Shown here piece after piece: positions 43,063 to 52,100 of a stretch of 64,000 bases of DNA (positions are counted from its first letter, which is position 1; every line of letters begins with the position of its first letter). This DNA is from Roseovarius sp. THAF9 (GTDB lineage Bacteria; Pseudomonadota; Alphaproteobacteria; Rhodobacterales; Rhodobacteraceae): positions 3,936,001 through 4,000,000 of the forward strand of contig NZ_CP045404.1 in assembly GCF_009363715.1 (NCBI RefSeq). The letters are read 5' to 3'. A model generated the notes under the pieces. The model was not told where the DNA came from. It searched no databases and was given only the letters and a program-made list of their open reading frames with translations. The position numbers and the translations under genes were made by a program.

Positions 43063-45126
43063 TCAGTTTCCTACGACCTGAAGACCTCCATCGCGCCGCA
43101 AGACCCCGACAGGCATAGGGGCGATCTCAGTATCGTTGACGAGAACATTCGAACCTTTCGGCCCGAGATCAATATCGATACGCCGGCCGCTCTGCGATGG
43201 GGTGCTATGCAAACGGCGGCATAAGAGGTCGGCGAGGGCAGGGTCCTCGACCGCGCAAATAATCTGACGTCCGTCGACGCGCAAAGCGGCGAGGACCTCC
43301 ACGAGCTGCAGTGCTCTGAAATCGTCGATATGCTGGACTGGGTCGTCGAGAAGCAGCGATCTCAAAGGTGTCCAGCCGCGAGAAAGATGAACGGACAACA
43401 GGAACGCCAAGCCGGCGGCTCGGCGCTGGCCGCTGCTGAAGACAAATTGCGGATTGAGCCCGTCGCCGACCTTGAGGCTAAGGAATCGGCGTACATCGCC
43501 CCGGATGCTATAATCGATGGTGCGCCAATCGGCGTGAGGACGCAGACGCTGGTACAGCTCGTTAAGCAACGGACTGATTTGAGCGAGACGTTCGTCGATT
43601 ATCTCTGCGCTCACGCGTTTTACGCTTCGTTCGATTTCACGGGCTGCCGTTGCAGCGCTCTGCGATTGGCTGACGGCGTCGGCAAGGCTGTCGATTTCGG
43701 AGCGCAGCCCGGCGATGTCTGATTCGATCGATGAAATGCGGGATACGGATTGAGACGCATCCAGGACGTGCAGGGCACGTTCCAGATCGATCAACAGATC
43801 CCGTTCACGACCGATTTCCCTTTCGAGACCATCGACGTCACTGATAAACTGATGGTCCAAGTCATTCAGATCGAAGAACTCGACATGTGCTTCTTCCTGC
43901 GCCCTAAGTCTTTGCTCCGCCTCGGTGTGGGAGCGGACCATTTCCTCGGCGGCATCGAGATCGAGTGACGGTTGTCGCGCGGCTTCCCTAGCTGCGGCGA
44001 GAGCGTCTCGGGCCGCTTGGACGCCGGATGAAAGAGTTGCGATGCGCCGGCGTGCGGCTTCTAAACCGGCCGAAAACTCCTCGGAAGTTCTGTGTGCCGC
44101 ACACAATGGGCAGTGGTCTTCATGTAGACCCAGGCGCTCGCCATGCTCTACTAGAAGTGTGAGGGATGCCGCGACAGCGTCGGCGTCTTCTTCCTGTGTG
44201 AGCCGACGTTCGGCTTCGGTAACGGCAGCGTCAGCATCATCTTTGGCCTTTTGTGCGGAATCTCGACCGGTGAGCGCCGCTCGTCGTTCGTCGACCGCTT
44301 CCTGGCTATTGAACGTCTTTTGTTCAATCTCAAGCTCGCGTGCCAATTGCAGCGCTTCGCTCATATGCGCGAGCCGGGTCCGTCGGTCGGCGAGGGCGGT
44401 TCGCCCACTCTCGAGCTGGGACGTGACGTCCGACGATACGTTCGATATCGCGGTGGAAACTGTTTGCAGTGCGGCCGCTAGATCGCCCGATCGGCTCAGG
44501 GCAGCTTCGGCCTCTGACTGTTGCGCGATGCGATCTGACAGCCTTGATCGTGCAGCCTCGTATATCTCTTCATTGCGCGCATGCGCTTTGTCCGCAGCGG
44601 CTACGACTTCCTTGGCTTTGGCTGCCGATTCCGTGTCCTCGACCGCTCCCAGCGCTGAGCGGACCAGATCAAACCGCTCGGTTTCGGTCAGGTCTAGACT
44701 GAGAGCGGCAATCCATTCGTCTCGAATGATGGATGTTCGCGTAAGTTGCCTGAGCGCGTCATCCGGCGCTGCGCCGGCGCATAAGGCGGCGTGGATTTCC
44801 TCGACCGAACGATCGGCACCGCTTTCTCTGGAACGCGTGATCGTAAACGGCTTGTCCTCATCGGAAAGGAACGAGACGGTGACATAATGTGCGTCAGGTT
44901 TTCCGGCCCCTCTCCACCACAGATAATCGCTGAGGCTTTCTTTCGCCGCTTTTTCGACCGTGTATTTTTCGATCGATCCCGTAATCGCGAACTCGACGGC
45001 GTCGCAAAGCGTGCTTTTGCCGACACCGTTGCGTCCGGTAATGATCGTGAAACCGCTACCGAACTCGACGCGCACCTTGTCGCGAAAACCTCGAAAGCCG
45101 CAGAGTTCCAGAAAGTCGATCCTCAC
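43063..45126 (-). CDS. ABC-3C system ATPase, Rad50/SMC-like
   Basis: 687 residues. Walker A GRNGVGKST at 31-39, two long coiled-coil regions (about 165-330 and 345-500) around a zinc hook CPLC at 339-342, then ABC signature FSSGQRRAAGLAFLLSVHLS and Walker B LRSLLLDDPVQHIDDF. This is the ATPase component of ABC three-component defence systems. GTG start overlapping the middle-component stop (GTGA). Confidence 0.88.
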   Translation of the reverse strand: MRIDFLELCGFRGFRDKVRVEFGSGFTIITGRNGVGKSTLCDAVEFAITGSIEKYTVEKAAKESLSDYLWWRGAGKPDAHYVTVSFLSDEDKPFTITRSRESGADRSVEEIHAALCAGAAPDDALRQLTRTSIIRDEWIAALSLDLTETERFDLVRSALGAVEDTESAAKAKEVVAAADKAHARNEEIYEAARSRLSDRIAQQSEAEAALSRSGDLAAALQTVSTAISNVSSDVTSQLESGRTALADRRTRLAHMSEALQLARELEIEQKTFNSQEAVDERRAALTGRDSAQKAKDDADAAVTEAERRLTQEEDADAVAASLTLLVEHGERLGLHEDHCPLCAAHRTSEEFSAGLEAARRRIATLSSGVQAARDALAAAREAARQPSLDLDAAEEMVRSHTEAEQRLRAQEEAHVEFFDLNDLDHQFISDVDGLEREIGRERDLLIDLERALHVLDASQSVSRISSIESDIAGLRSEIDSLADAVSQSQSAATAAREIERSVKRVSAEIIDERLAQISPLLNELYQRLRPHADWRTIDYSIRGDVRRFLSLKVGDGLNPQFVFSSGQRRAAGLAFLLSVHLSRGWTPLRSLLLDDPVQHIDDFRALQLVEVLAALRVDGRQIICAVEDPALADLLCRRLHSTPSQSGRRIDIDLGPKGSNVLVNDTEIAPMPVGVLRRDGGLQVVGN

Positions 45127-45653
45127 GAGTCTTCTCCGAGAATTCGCGCGACCTCGATGCTTGAAGTATCGCCCAAGAATGCTGTTACAGCTTCTGGCGG
45201 CAAGTCCTTCAGTCTGGCGCGAAGTCGGTCGTTGAAATTTGACGCGCCCAAGGACGGTTTGGAACGAACGGAAATCAGCGGCAGCAACGCCCGCTCGACA
45301 TCGTCGACGGTGCGGACAGACTCGCGCGCGATCTTGCGCGTGAGCTCAAAGTCTTCCTCTATCGTCTCGATGGCGCGCGTTTGGTCGGGAGCCGACTCAG
45401 CGGTGAGAAACAGGGAATAAACGTTCCAGGCTTTTGCTCCGGCCGCGCGCAAGGCAGCCGAATGCCGCGCGAGAACATGTTTTTGTCTCGTCTCCCATTC
45501 GTCAAGCAAAGCGCGGGCAGAGTCGAAAACATGCACAAAGCCCATGAGGGCGGCGCTCTCAAAGCATGTGACCGGCGACGACGTGCCGGTTGAGACCCAA
45601 GTATCATATTGGGCATCCCTCAGGACGATTTCGACTTGCGTTGGAATATCCAT
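45123..45653 (-). CDS. ABC-3C middle component
   Basis: 176 residues, MDIPTQVEIVLRDAQYDTWV, FDSARALLDEWETRQKHVL, WNVYSLFLTAESAPDQTRAI, IEEDFELTRKIARESVRTVD. Mostly helical small protein of the ABC-3C middle-component type that joins effector and ATPase. Overlaps both neighbours by 4 nt. The open frame to 46028 lies inside the SIR2 gene and is not used. Confidence 0.8.
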   Translation of the reverse strand: MDIPTQVEIVLRDAQYDTWVSTGTSSPVTCFESAALMGFVHVFDSARALLDEWETRQKHVLARHSAALRAAGAKAWNVYSLFLTAESAPDQTRAIETIEEDFELTRKIARESVRTVDDVERALLPLISVRSKPSLGASNFNDRLRARLKDLPPEAVTAFLGDTSSIEVARILGEDS

Positions 45654-46972
45654 CAGATGTTCAGCTCCGCCCGCGCGCTTGGTAGGTCCACCCATGTCCC
45701 GGCAGCTCCAGGCCGCACAACGTCGCCAGCGCGTCCGCCACGCACGACGTTGCTGGGAACACCGAGATCGGTAGCGCCCACGGCGACCACAATGTCCGCT
45801 GTGATCGCCGTCGGGGGCTCTATGAAGCGGGCGCGAAGCGAGCCCAGGATGCGATCGGCGCCGTTGATGACGCGTATCATGCGTCCGTTCAAATCGTACC
45901 CGCCCGCCCGCTCGACAGCGCCCGCTCGCCGGAGCAGAAGATGGAAAAATCCGAGTGTTTCGCCGTTGCCGGGACGGATCCGAGTGGCGGGTTCGGCGCT
46001 TGAAACGCCCTCGGCGTCTCTTCGCCATGCATAGAGAGTCTCGCTGTCAAATTCCTCCATGATGAGCCAGTCGGGATTGCAGGGAGCGCCGGTGGCTTCC
46101 TCGATAGCGTCTTTTCCGGCGGCGAGAACTTGCCGCAGATAACTCGTGGAATATGCGCGTCTTAGATCATCAAGGACGTCGGCGCCGGATTCCTGCACAT
46201 GCTCGAAGACCACATTCTCGGCATGAGCGATATTCCAAAGATCGGGAGCTTTATCTTTCAGGGCGTCGGTGGGAGAGAGATCGACGACCGTGACGGATAG
46301 CGGTTGCACGTCGACGAGTGCTGTGCCGAGCACCGCATTTAGATAGTCCCAGTCCGACCAGAAGCCGACGACCAGGAGGTCTTTTTGCCTCAGGTTTGCC
46401 GCCATCCAGGTTTTGCTCTTGTCTATGCGCGCGGCAATCGTCTGGTCGGCAAGCTGCGATGGCGCCCAGACGGTAGAATTTCGGTCCCGATTCTCGCAAC
46501 CGTGGAACTTGAGCAGCGGGCCTCGATGAGTGGCGTCGACCATGGCCTCGTCGCCATCCAAAGATCCCCGAAATTCGGAACCATAATCCCAGGCCCGCCT
46601 CTCAATAAGCGTGTCATAGTTGCTGGAAATACCGGCAACGGCGGCTCGTGTGATCAGGAAGTCCGCGATGGCGGCGTGGCCGGCATTTGACGGCCGTACG
46701 AAATCCGGCCACGGGACCAGATGCTCGATGAATACGGATTTCAATGTGTTCAGGCCGGCGAAATGCTCCGCGAGGGCCTCCAGATCTTGACGCAGTGCGA
46801 GGTCGCAGTTCGGATCGGACTCAAGGCGATATTTGTCAAAGCATTTTTCTGCAACCGCTCGCGCGGAGGGCAGGTTGCTTGGCGTTGCCATCGATAGACC
46901 GGCTCCACAAACCACGAGCAGGCGCCCGGCGTTCATTGATGCGAGTAGTCTTGTTGTTGTCTCCGGACTCAA
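45653..46972 (-). CDS. ABC-3C effector with SIR2-like NADase domain
   Basis: 439 residues. SIR2-type NAD-binding motifs: RLLVVCGAGLSMATPSNLPS (about 17-36), VAGISSNYDTLIERRAWDYG (N and D of the catalytic pocket, about 112), GPLLKFHGCEN (His, about 150). The C-terminal ~170 residues are specific to this arrangement. SIR2 proteins of defence systems usually deplete NAD to stop phage growth. With the next two genes it forms an ABC-3C module. Confidence 0.88.
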   Translation of the reverse strand: MSPETTTRLLASMNAGRLLVVCGAGLSMATPSNLPSARAVAEKCFDKYRLESDPNCDLALRQDLEALAEHFAGLNTLKSVFIEHLVPWPDFVRPSNAGHAAIADFLITRAAVAGISSNYDTLIERRAWDYGSEFRGSLDGDEAMVDATHRGPLLKFHGCENRDRNSTVWAPSQLADQTIAARIDKSKTWMAANLRQKDLLVVGFWSDWDYLNAVLGTALVDVQPLSVTVVDLSPTDALKDKAPDLWNIAHAENVVFEHVQESGADVLDDLRRAYSTSYLRQVLAAGKDAIEEATGAPCNPDWLIMEEFDSETLYAWRRDAEGVSSAEPATRIRPGNGETLGFFHLLLRRAGAVERAGGYDLNGRMIRVINGADRILGSLRARFIEPPTAITADIVVAVGATDLGVPSNVVRGGRAGDVVRPGAAGTWVDLPSARAELNI

Positions 46973-46999
46973 ATCTGCTCCCCCCGGACAGCATGAAAT

Positions 47000-47362
47000 C
47001 TATTTGGTGCCTCCACGGCGAGCGGCCTTTTCCGTCGAACTCCGAGCAATATCACCCAGGTGTTGTATGATTATTGGCGGCCGAGATGGAAGTCTCACGG
47101 TCAGTTCTAGCTTGCCGCCGATTGCTTCGACATAGCTGCGCAACGTCGAGAGGTACATATCAGCTTGTTTTTCGATCTTGGAGACCGATGGTTGTTTTAT
47201 CTTGAGAACATCGGCAACTTCATCCTGCGCCTTTCCGGCAAGTTTGCGCAGTTCTTGAAGGCCTTCGATTTCCTGCTTGAGTTCGTCGGCGCGGGCCGCC
47301 ACTTCCTGCTGATGATCTTCAGGAAGGGTCGCGATAATCTTATGTATGTCTCTGCCCATCAT
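47000..47362 (-). CDS. XRE/HigA-type regulator of the defence operon
   Basis: 120 residues: coiled-coil-like start (HQQEVAARADELKQEIEGLQ), then HTH AGKAQDEVADVLKIKQPSVS-KIEKQADMYLSTLRSYVEAI, typical of antitoxin-like XRE regulators. No RelE/HigB toxin is beside it. Its stop is 27 bp from the SIR2 start, so it leads the operon XRE-SIR2-middle-ABC and perhaps on to mkoA-mkoB. A strong promoter with an inverted repeat in it lies upstream. Confidence 0.85.
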   Translation of the reverse strand: MMGRDIHKIIATLPEDHQQEVAARADELKQEIEGLQELRKLAGKAQDEVADVLKIKQPSVSKIEKQADMYLSTLRSYVEAIGGKLELTVRLPSRPPIIIQHLGDIARSSTEKAARRGGTK

Positions 47363-47494
47363 GATCGGTCCTTTTTCGCAGACGCCAGCCTATCCAAGTG
47401 TGCGGAAAACCGCTTGTCTGACGAGGATAATCGCCCTTCCTTTCGAGTCGAAAGCCCCTCGCCACTGGCCATCATGCAGGTTGACCTGCTTTGG

Positions 47495-47523
47495 CATATA
47501 GCCTCCAAGCTATATTTTGTCAA
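47495..47523 (-). promoter_or_regulatory. Promoter and operator of the defence operon
   Basis: On the minus strand TTGACA (47518-47523), 17-bp spacer, TATATG (47495-47500). The spacer and -10 contain a perfect inverted repeat ATATAGC-TTGGAG-GCTATAT (47496-47515), an ideal site for the XRE protein to block RNA polymerase. The leader to the XRE start is about 125 nt. Confidence 0.75.
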
Positions 47524-47532
47524 GAGCTGTGG

Positions 47533-47559
47533 GCAGTCGGTCAGTTGCCGCCCTCCGCG
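47533..47559 (+). repeat. 27-bp direct repeat, left copy
   Basis: GCAGTCGGTCAGTTGCCGCC then CTCCGCG. Matches 54320-54346 at 25 of 27 positions in the same orientation. The two copies bound the block holding the ATPase, nSTAND and nuclease genes. Confidence 0.7.
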
Positions 47560-47715
47560 CAAGGCGCGTTGTCAGGTTCATGGCGACGTATGGGGTAGGC
47601 GCCGACAAGCCTTCTCTATGGCAGGAACGGCACCAGCGACATGTAGCGCCAGGTTGCCTTGCAGGTTCACTGCATGGTCTTCCCTCTAAAGGCTCTCCCA
47701 ACGAGCGGAGCGGTA

Positions 47716-47775
47716 AGTTCCAATTAGCGGGACATTGACTTCCAATCAGCCGACACGGATAGTTCCAATTGCCGG
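47716..47775 (+). mobile_element. Possible IS21-family end remnant
   Basis: Three spaced copies of AGTTCCAATTAGCGG (47716-47730), ACTTCCAATCAGCCG (47738-47752) and AGTTCCAATTGCCGG (47761-47775), 22-23 bp apart. Multiple tandem terminal repeats of about this size are characteristic of IS21-family ends (IstA sites). No istA/istB is present. The GCGGGACATT string next to the first copy also occurs at the outer end of the right arm of the 1-kb inverted repeat. Confidence 0.5.
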
Positions 47776-47790
47776 AGACTCGGAGATTGG

Positions 47791-49011
47791 ATGTTCAAGC
47801 GGTTTGTAGAGCGTCGGGCAGAGGAAGCCCTTTCGGATACGCCCGTGGTTCTCATTGTGGGGCCACGCCGGGCGGGCAAGACGACGCTGGTCAAGAAGAT
47901 GGGGGAAGCTGGCCGCAGCTACATCACGCTGGACGACCAGACCGTGTTGGACGCTGCCCAGTCCGATCCGACCGGGTTTATCCGCGGACTGGACATTGCC
48001 ATCATCGACGAGATCCAACGCGCCCCGAACCTGTTGCTCGCGATCAAAAAGACAGTCGACGAGGATTACCGTCCCGGCCGTTTTCTTCTCACGGGCTCGG
48101 CCAATGTCCTGACCCTGCCGCGGATCGCCGACAGCCTCGCCGGCCGGATGGAAACGCTCCAGATGCTGCCGCTGGCGAGGGCCGAGATCGAGGGCAAGAA
48201 ACCGACCTTCCTGGAACGCCTGTACGAAGGAAAGCTGCAAAACCAGCGCAACGCAATCATTGGTGACGATCTCGTCAGCGCCGTCTTGCTCGGCGGATTT
48301 CCCGAGGCGATTGCACGACAAACCGAGCGGCGAAGGCAGGACTGGGCACGGTCCTACCTCACCTCGATCCTCACCCGCGATCTCAGGGACATCGCGGATG
48401 TAGAGAAACTGACTGAGCTTCCGAAATTCGTGCGCCTGCTGGCAGAACACTCGAGCCAGTTGGTCAATTATTCGCAATTCGGGGCCGGCATCAATGTCAG
48501 CCACAAGACCGGGCAGCGCTATGTCGGATTGCTCGAACAGGTTTTTCTGATCGCGACGCTGCAACCCTGGTTCACCAATGCGCTGAAGCGCATCGTCAAG
48601 ACACCGAAGCTGCATTTCCTCGATTCCGGCCTGCTGGCGAGTGCGCGCGGCCTGACCTTCGACAGGGTGAAGGCGGATCGCGGGACGTTCGGCGCCCTGC
48701 TGGAAAGCTTCGTGTTCTCGGAAGTGCTCAAGCTGATGACGGCCTCGGACCAGCGGCTGACGCCGCATCACTTTCGGGACCGGGATATGCGCGAGGTCGA
48801 CATCGTGCTGGAGCGTGACGACGGGATGATCGCCGGCATCGAGGTGAAGGCAAGCGCTACGGTTAAATCCGGCGACTTCGCCGGATTGCGTGCACTGGCG
48901 GAGGCTTGCGGAGACCGTTTCGCTTTCGGCACCGTGCTCTACGACAGCGCGGATGTCGTGCCGTTCGGTGACAAACTGGCAGCAGCGCCACTGTCATCGC
49001 TGTGGGGTTGA
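47791..49011 (+). CDS. AAA ATPase with DUF4143 domain
   Basis: 406 residues. MFKRFVERRAEEALSDTPVV, Walker A GPRRAGKTTL at about 24-33, IIDEIQRAPNLLLAIKKTVD (Walker B), LLTGSANVLTLPRIADSLAG (sensor), then C-terminal DUF4143 (HFLDSGLLASARGLT, REVDIVLERDDGMIAGIEVK, the last resembling a PD-(D/E)XK core). Family widespread in bacteria and archaea with no settled function; in mobile islands it may be an addiction or defence ATPase. Starts 16 bp after the IS21-like repeats, which may supply its promoter. Confidence 0.88.
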   Translation: MFKRFVERRAEEALSDTPVVLIVGPRRAGKTTLVKKMGEAGRSYITLDDQTVLDAAQSDPTGFIRGLDIAIIDEIQRAPNLLLAIKKTVDEDYRPGRFLLTGSANVLTLPRIADSLAGRMETLQMLPLARAEIEGKKPTFLERLYEGKLQNQRNAIIGDDLVSAVLLGGFPEAIARQTERRRQDWARSYLTSILTRDLRDIADVEKLTELPKFVRLLAEHSSQLVNYSQFGAGINVSHKTGQRYVGLLEQVFLIATLQPWFTNALKRIVKTPKLHFLDSGLLASARGLTFDRVKADRGTFGALLESFVFSEVLKLMTASDQRLTPHHFRDRDMREVDIVLERDDGMIAGIEVKASATVKSGDFAGLRALAEACGDRFAFGTVLYDSADVVPFGDKLAAAPLSSLWG

Positions 49012-49102
49012 GGTCTATTCGTATGAGAAAGACGAAGGAGAGAACTGGGCAATTTTCACGACATTTCATGTCTAGGCCGTCGGCAACACTGAGGGTTGGG
49101 AT

Positions 49103-52100
49103 TTGAGGGCGCCGGATGCAACGTCATCATCGGGCGGGGCCGACGCAGCGCTAGACGGCTTCGAATACCAGATCGGCGTGTCGGTGCTGACGGCCCTCAG
49201 ATTGATGCTGATCACGAAGTCGGCCGCCCAGATTACGCTCGAACCTGCAATCGAAGAAGATCTGGAGTCCGACCTCGAACCGGCAACGCCGGGCCGTGTC
49301 CAGCCGAGCGCCAATATGTCCGACGGCTACAAGCTCGTCGTTCAGATCAAACTCCGTAATACGGGTCCTTGGTCGATCGCCAGTTTCAAGGCACTGCTCA
49401 GGCATGGAAAGAAGCGCCGACCGGCAAGGCACCATCTTGATGACTCCGGCACGCGCTACTTGTTGGTTACCAACGCCGACACCACCGGCGTGACGCGCGA
49501 TCTGATGGTCGGTGGGTTAGAAGAATGGCCAGAGGAGCACACCTTTCCGGCCAGCCTCTCGTCGACTTTACCCCATTCACCAGCGGGTCGAATTGCCATT
49601 TGGGGTGTTCTCAGCGAACGCCTTCTTGATCTCGAGATAAACGATATCCTCGGTTCGTTGCTGCGCGTGCCCAAGAGCCGGCAAACTGAATGCCGTGCGC
49701 GGCTTAGGGATGAGGCGCTTCGGCGCATGCGCGGGACGAGCCCAGGCGTATGGACGCGAGAGGATCTTCTGAGCGTCATACGCGGTTGCGGTGGGTATCT
49801 GGCCAGCGCTCCGCAGCTCGAGTCATTCGTGCCGCCGACCAATTTTGGCGACTTGGAAAATCTGCTTGAGCAGCGGAATGCCATCGTGATTTCAGGACCT
49901 TCTGGTACGGGCAAGACCTGGACAGCGTTGGCGCTGATTGACCGGGCGCGGCAGCGGCCGTCTGCGCCTGAAATCATACAAGTCAATGTGAACAATGGCC
50001 CTTCGAGCACAAGGACCCTTACGGACACTGGACCAAAGCTCTTTTACGTCGAGGATCCATGGGGGCAATATAGCCTCCGGGGCGGTGCCGACGAATGGAC
50101 GGAACAGCTTCCCAGGCTGTTGCGGGAAGCACATGGCGGGCATCAGTACGTCGTCACCTCGCGATCTGACATGCTCGGTCAGGCAAGAGCTGACCAAGGC
50201 CTCAAACGCTGGTCAGTAGTTCTGGATGCGGATCAATATCGCGATGGGGAACTCGCAAGGATTTACGATAAACGCCTTGAGCAACTGGCGAGCGAGCGTC
50301 AGGCCAAGGCGATGGAGTTCCGAAAGGATGCGTTAGACGCGCTCGAAACGCCATTTGAGGTCGATCTGTTTTTTACGCATCTGGCTGACGGCCCGGAGGC
50401 AGATGAGGTGGATCAGGCGTTCTACCGCCGGATTTTAGGGCTGGCACATCGCGATGCAGTCGAAGACGTTGTCGTTGCTTATTTAAAAGCCAGTGATCAA
50501 ACTGGGACGGCGGCGGTCGTTTGGGCGTTGCTTGCGGCGCGATCACAATTCGATCGCAGTCAGCTTATTGGCCTTAGTCGGAAACTGCGGCTCATCGAGC
50601 CCGCTTTCATCGACGGGCTGGAGAAGCTGGTAGATCGGCTGGTCGCCACGCGGCATCTGCGTCAACCGGGCCAGACCGTTAGCTTCTCGCATCCGAGCGT
50701 ACGCGCAGGTTTCGAAATATTCATACTGGAGACCTGGGGGCGCAGCGAAGCTGCCTTCATGGCGATGATTTCGGCCCTGACCCAAATGACCGGTTCGCAT
50801 CGGGGCTGGGCACTTGAAACTGCAGCCCGTGCGTTCAAAGCAATCATCGATCTCATTGCCGGCGCTGAAAAAATCGACGCGGAGTTCGAGGCCGACCCTG
50901 CCAGCCGCGCGGCGATCGATGGATGGCTCGAGGAGAGCCTCGTCGATCCTCAAAGTGAATTTCGCTCTGTGCTGCAACTGAGCTCCGATGTGGGTCGGCA
51001 AACGTCGGCTCCTTCGGAACTTGCACGTTGGTTCATCAAGGGCATTCGACGCGGCGGACAGTTCTTCCTCGACACGTGGAAACCTCCGACTTTCGATGAT
51101 GAATGGTACGAGCGGGTCTCGGCTGACCCACGGACGTTCACAATCGCTGACCGCTTTGTTCGTGAGCAACTTCCACAGGACCGGGACGGCTTCGGCAATG
51201 ACTTCGCAAGCAAACTTGATCGACTTGCGAGCGATCTGACACCCGCATTCGTTGCGGCGTCACACAAGCTGGTCACCTCCGGCTTCGACAGAAACGTCAG
51301 CGCTGTGGCGGTTGGCGCGGTGCGGGACTTGGATAGTTACGAGAGTGTGCTCAATGCCGCGCTTGACGAATTTGCGAGTCTTAAACGGTATTATGAGCGG
51401 GAGGGCAACGAACAATGGCGCGCGATCAGAGACGGCGAATGTGATGAGGCTCACGAGGAAGGCTACCAGTCACATCACGAAGATGACGGGTATGCCGCCG
51501 GAATTTTCGTAGAGACTTATGTGCGGCAAATTCGATTCCTTGGCCGCTGGCAAACCTTGGCAGATCATCGTCGCGTATCTGAAATGGGCCGCGCATGGGC
51601 CGACGATGTCAGAAAAGCGGGCGGGCCGGTCTCGTTGGAAGAGATTCGGGCCGTCATCGCTACTACGCAGACCAGCGATGACGAGGAATATGCCTGGGAA
51701 GCAGCGTGCGAACACTGGAAACCTTCGCTGGCGCCGGACCTTGAACAACGTATCCTGTCTAGTCCTGATGACGAGGATGTACGCGCCGCGCTTGTTTATT
51801 GCGCTTTGATAAAGGCGCCTGCCACGCTGACGTTCTGCTTTGAACAATTGTCGACAGCGCCCGCGTTGTTCGTCCAGATCTTGGTGGACATGCATGGGAC
51901 GAGCCGTCGGATTTCTGGAAAGAGCCGCGCGCTTCGCCTGAAGCCTGTTCTGATATCGCTTCCAAACGCTGGCACTGAAATATTCGAGGCGCTTCCCGTC
52001 AAGGACAAGCCTCCGGGTGCTGTTGGCGAAACAGCCCTGGCGTTACTGAGCGCAGCTGCCACAACGGCGCCGCCCTTTGTCCTCGCCAAGATCGTACCGG

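Larger units (their letters stand above)
47363..47790. other. Intergenic region between the two cargo blocks
   Basis: 428 bp. Holds the defence promoter/operator (47495-47523), the left copy of a 27-bp direct repeat (47533-47559) and three IS21-like end repeats (47716-47775) just before the ATPase gene. No convincing protein-coding frame; a minus frame ending ...NAPCAEGGN at 47543 looks like a gene-end fragment that matches the end of the SNase gene only in its last codons. Confidence 0.55.

Noticed and set aside
45654..46028. N-terminal extension of the ABC-3C middle component
   Set aside because: Arg-rich shadow of the SIR2 gene; the ATGA overlap at 45653 gives the sensible start.
47363..47562. 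Possible toxin gene upstream of the XRE gene
   Set aside because: The only frame lacks RelE/HigB motifs and lies over the promoter; the XRE protein seems to be a stand-alone regulator.
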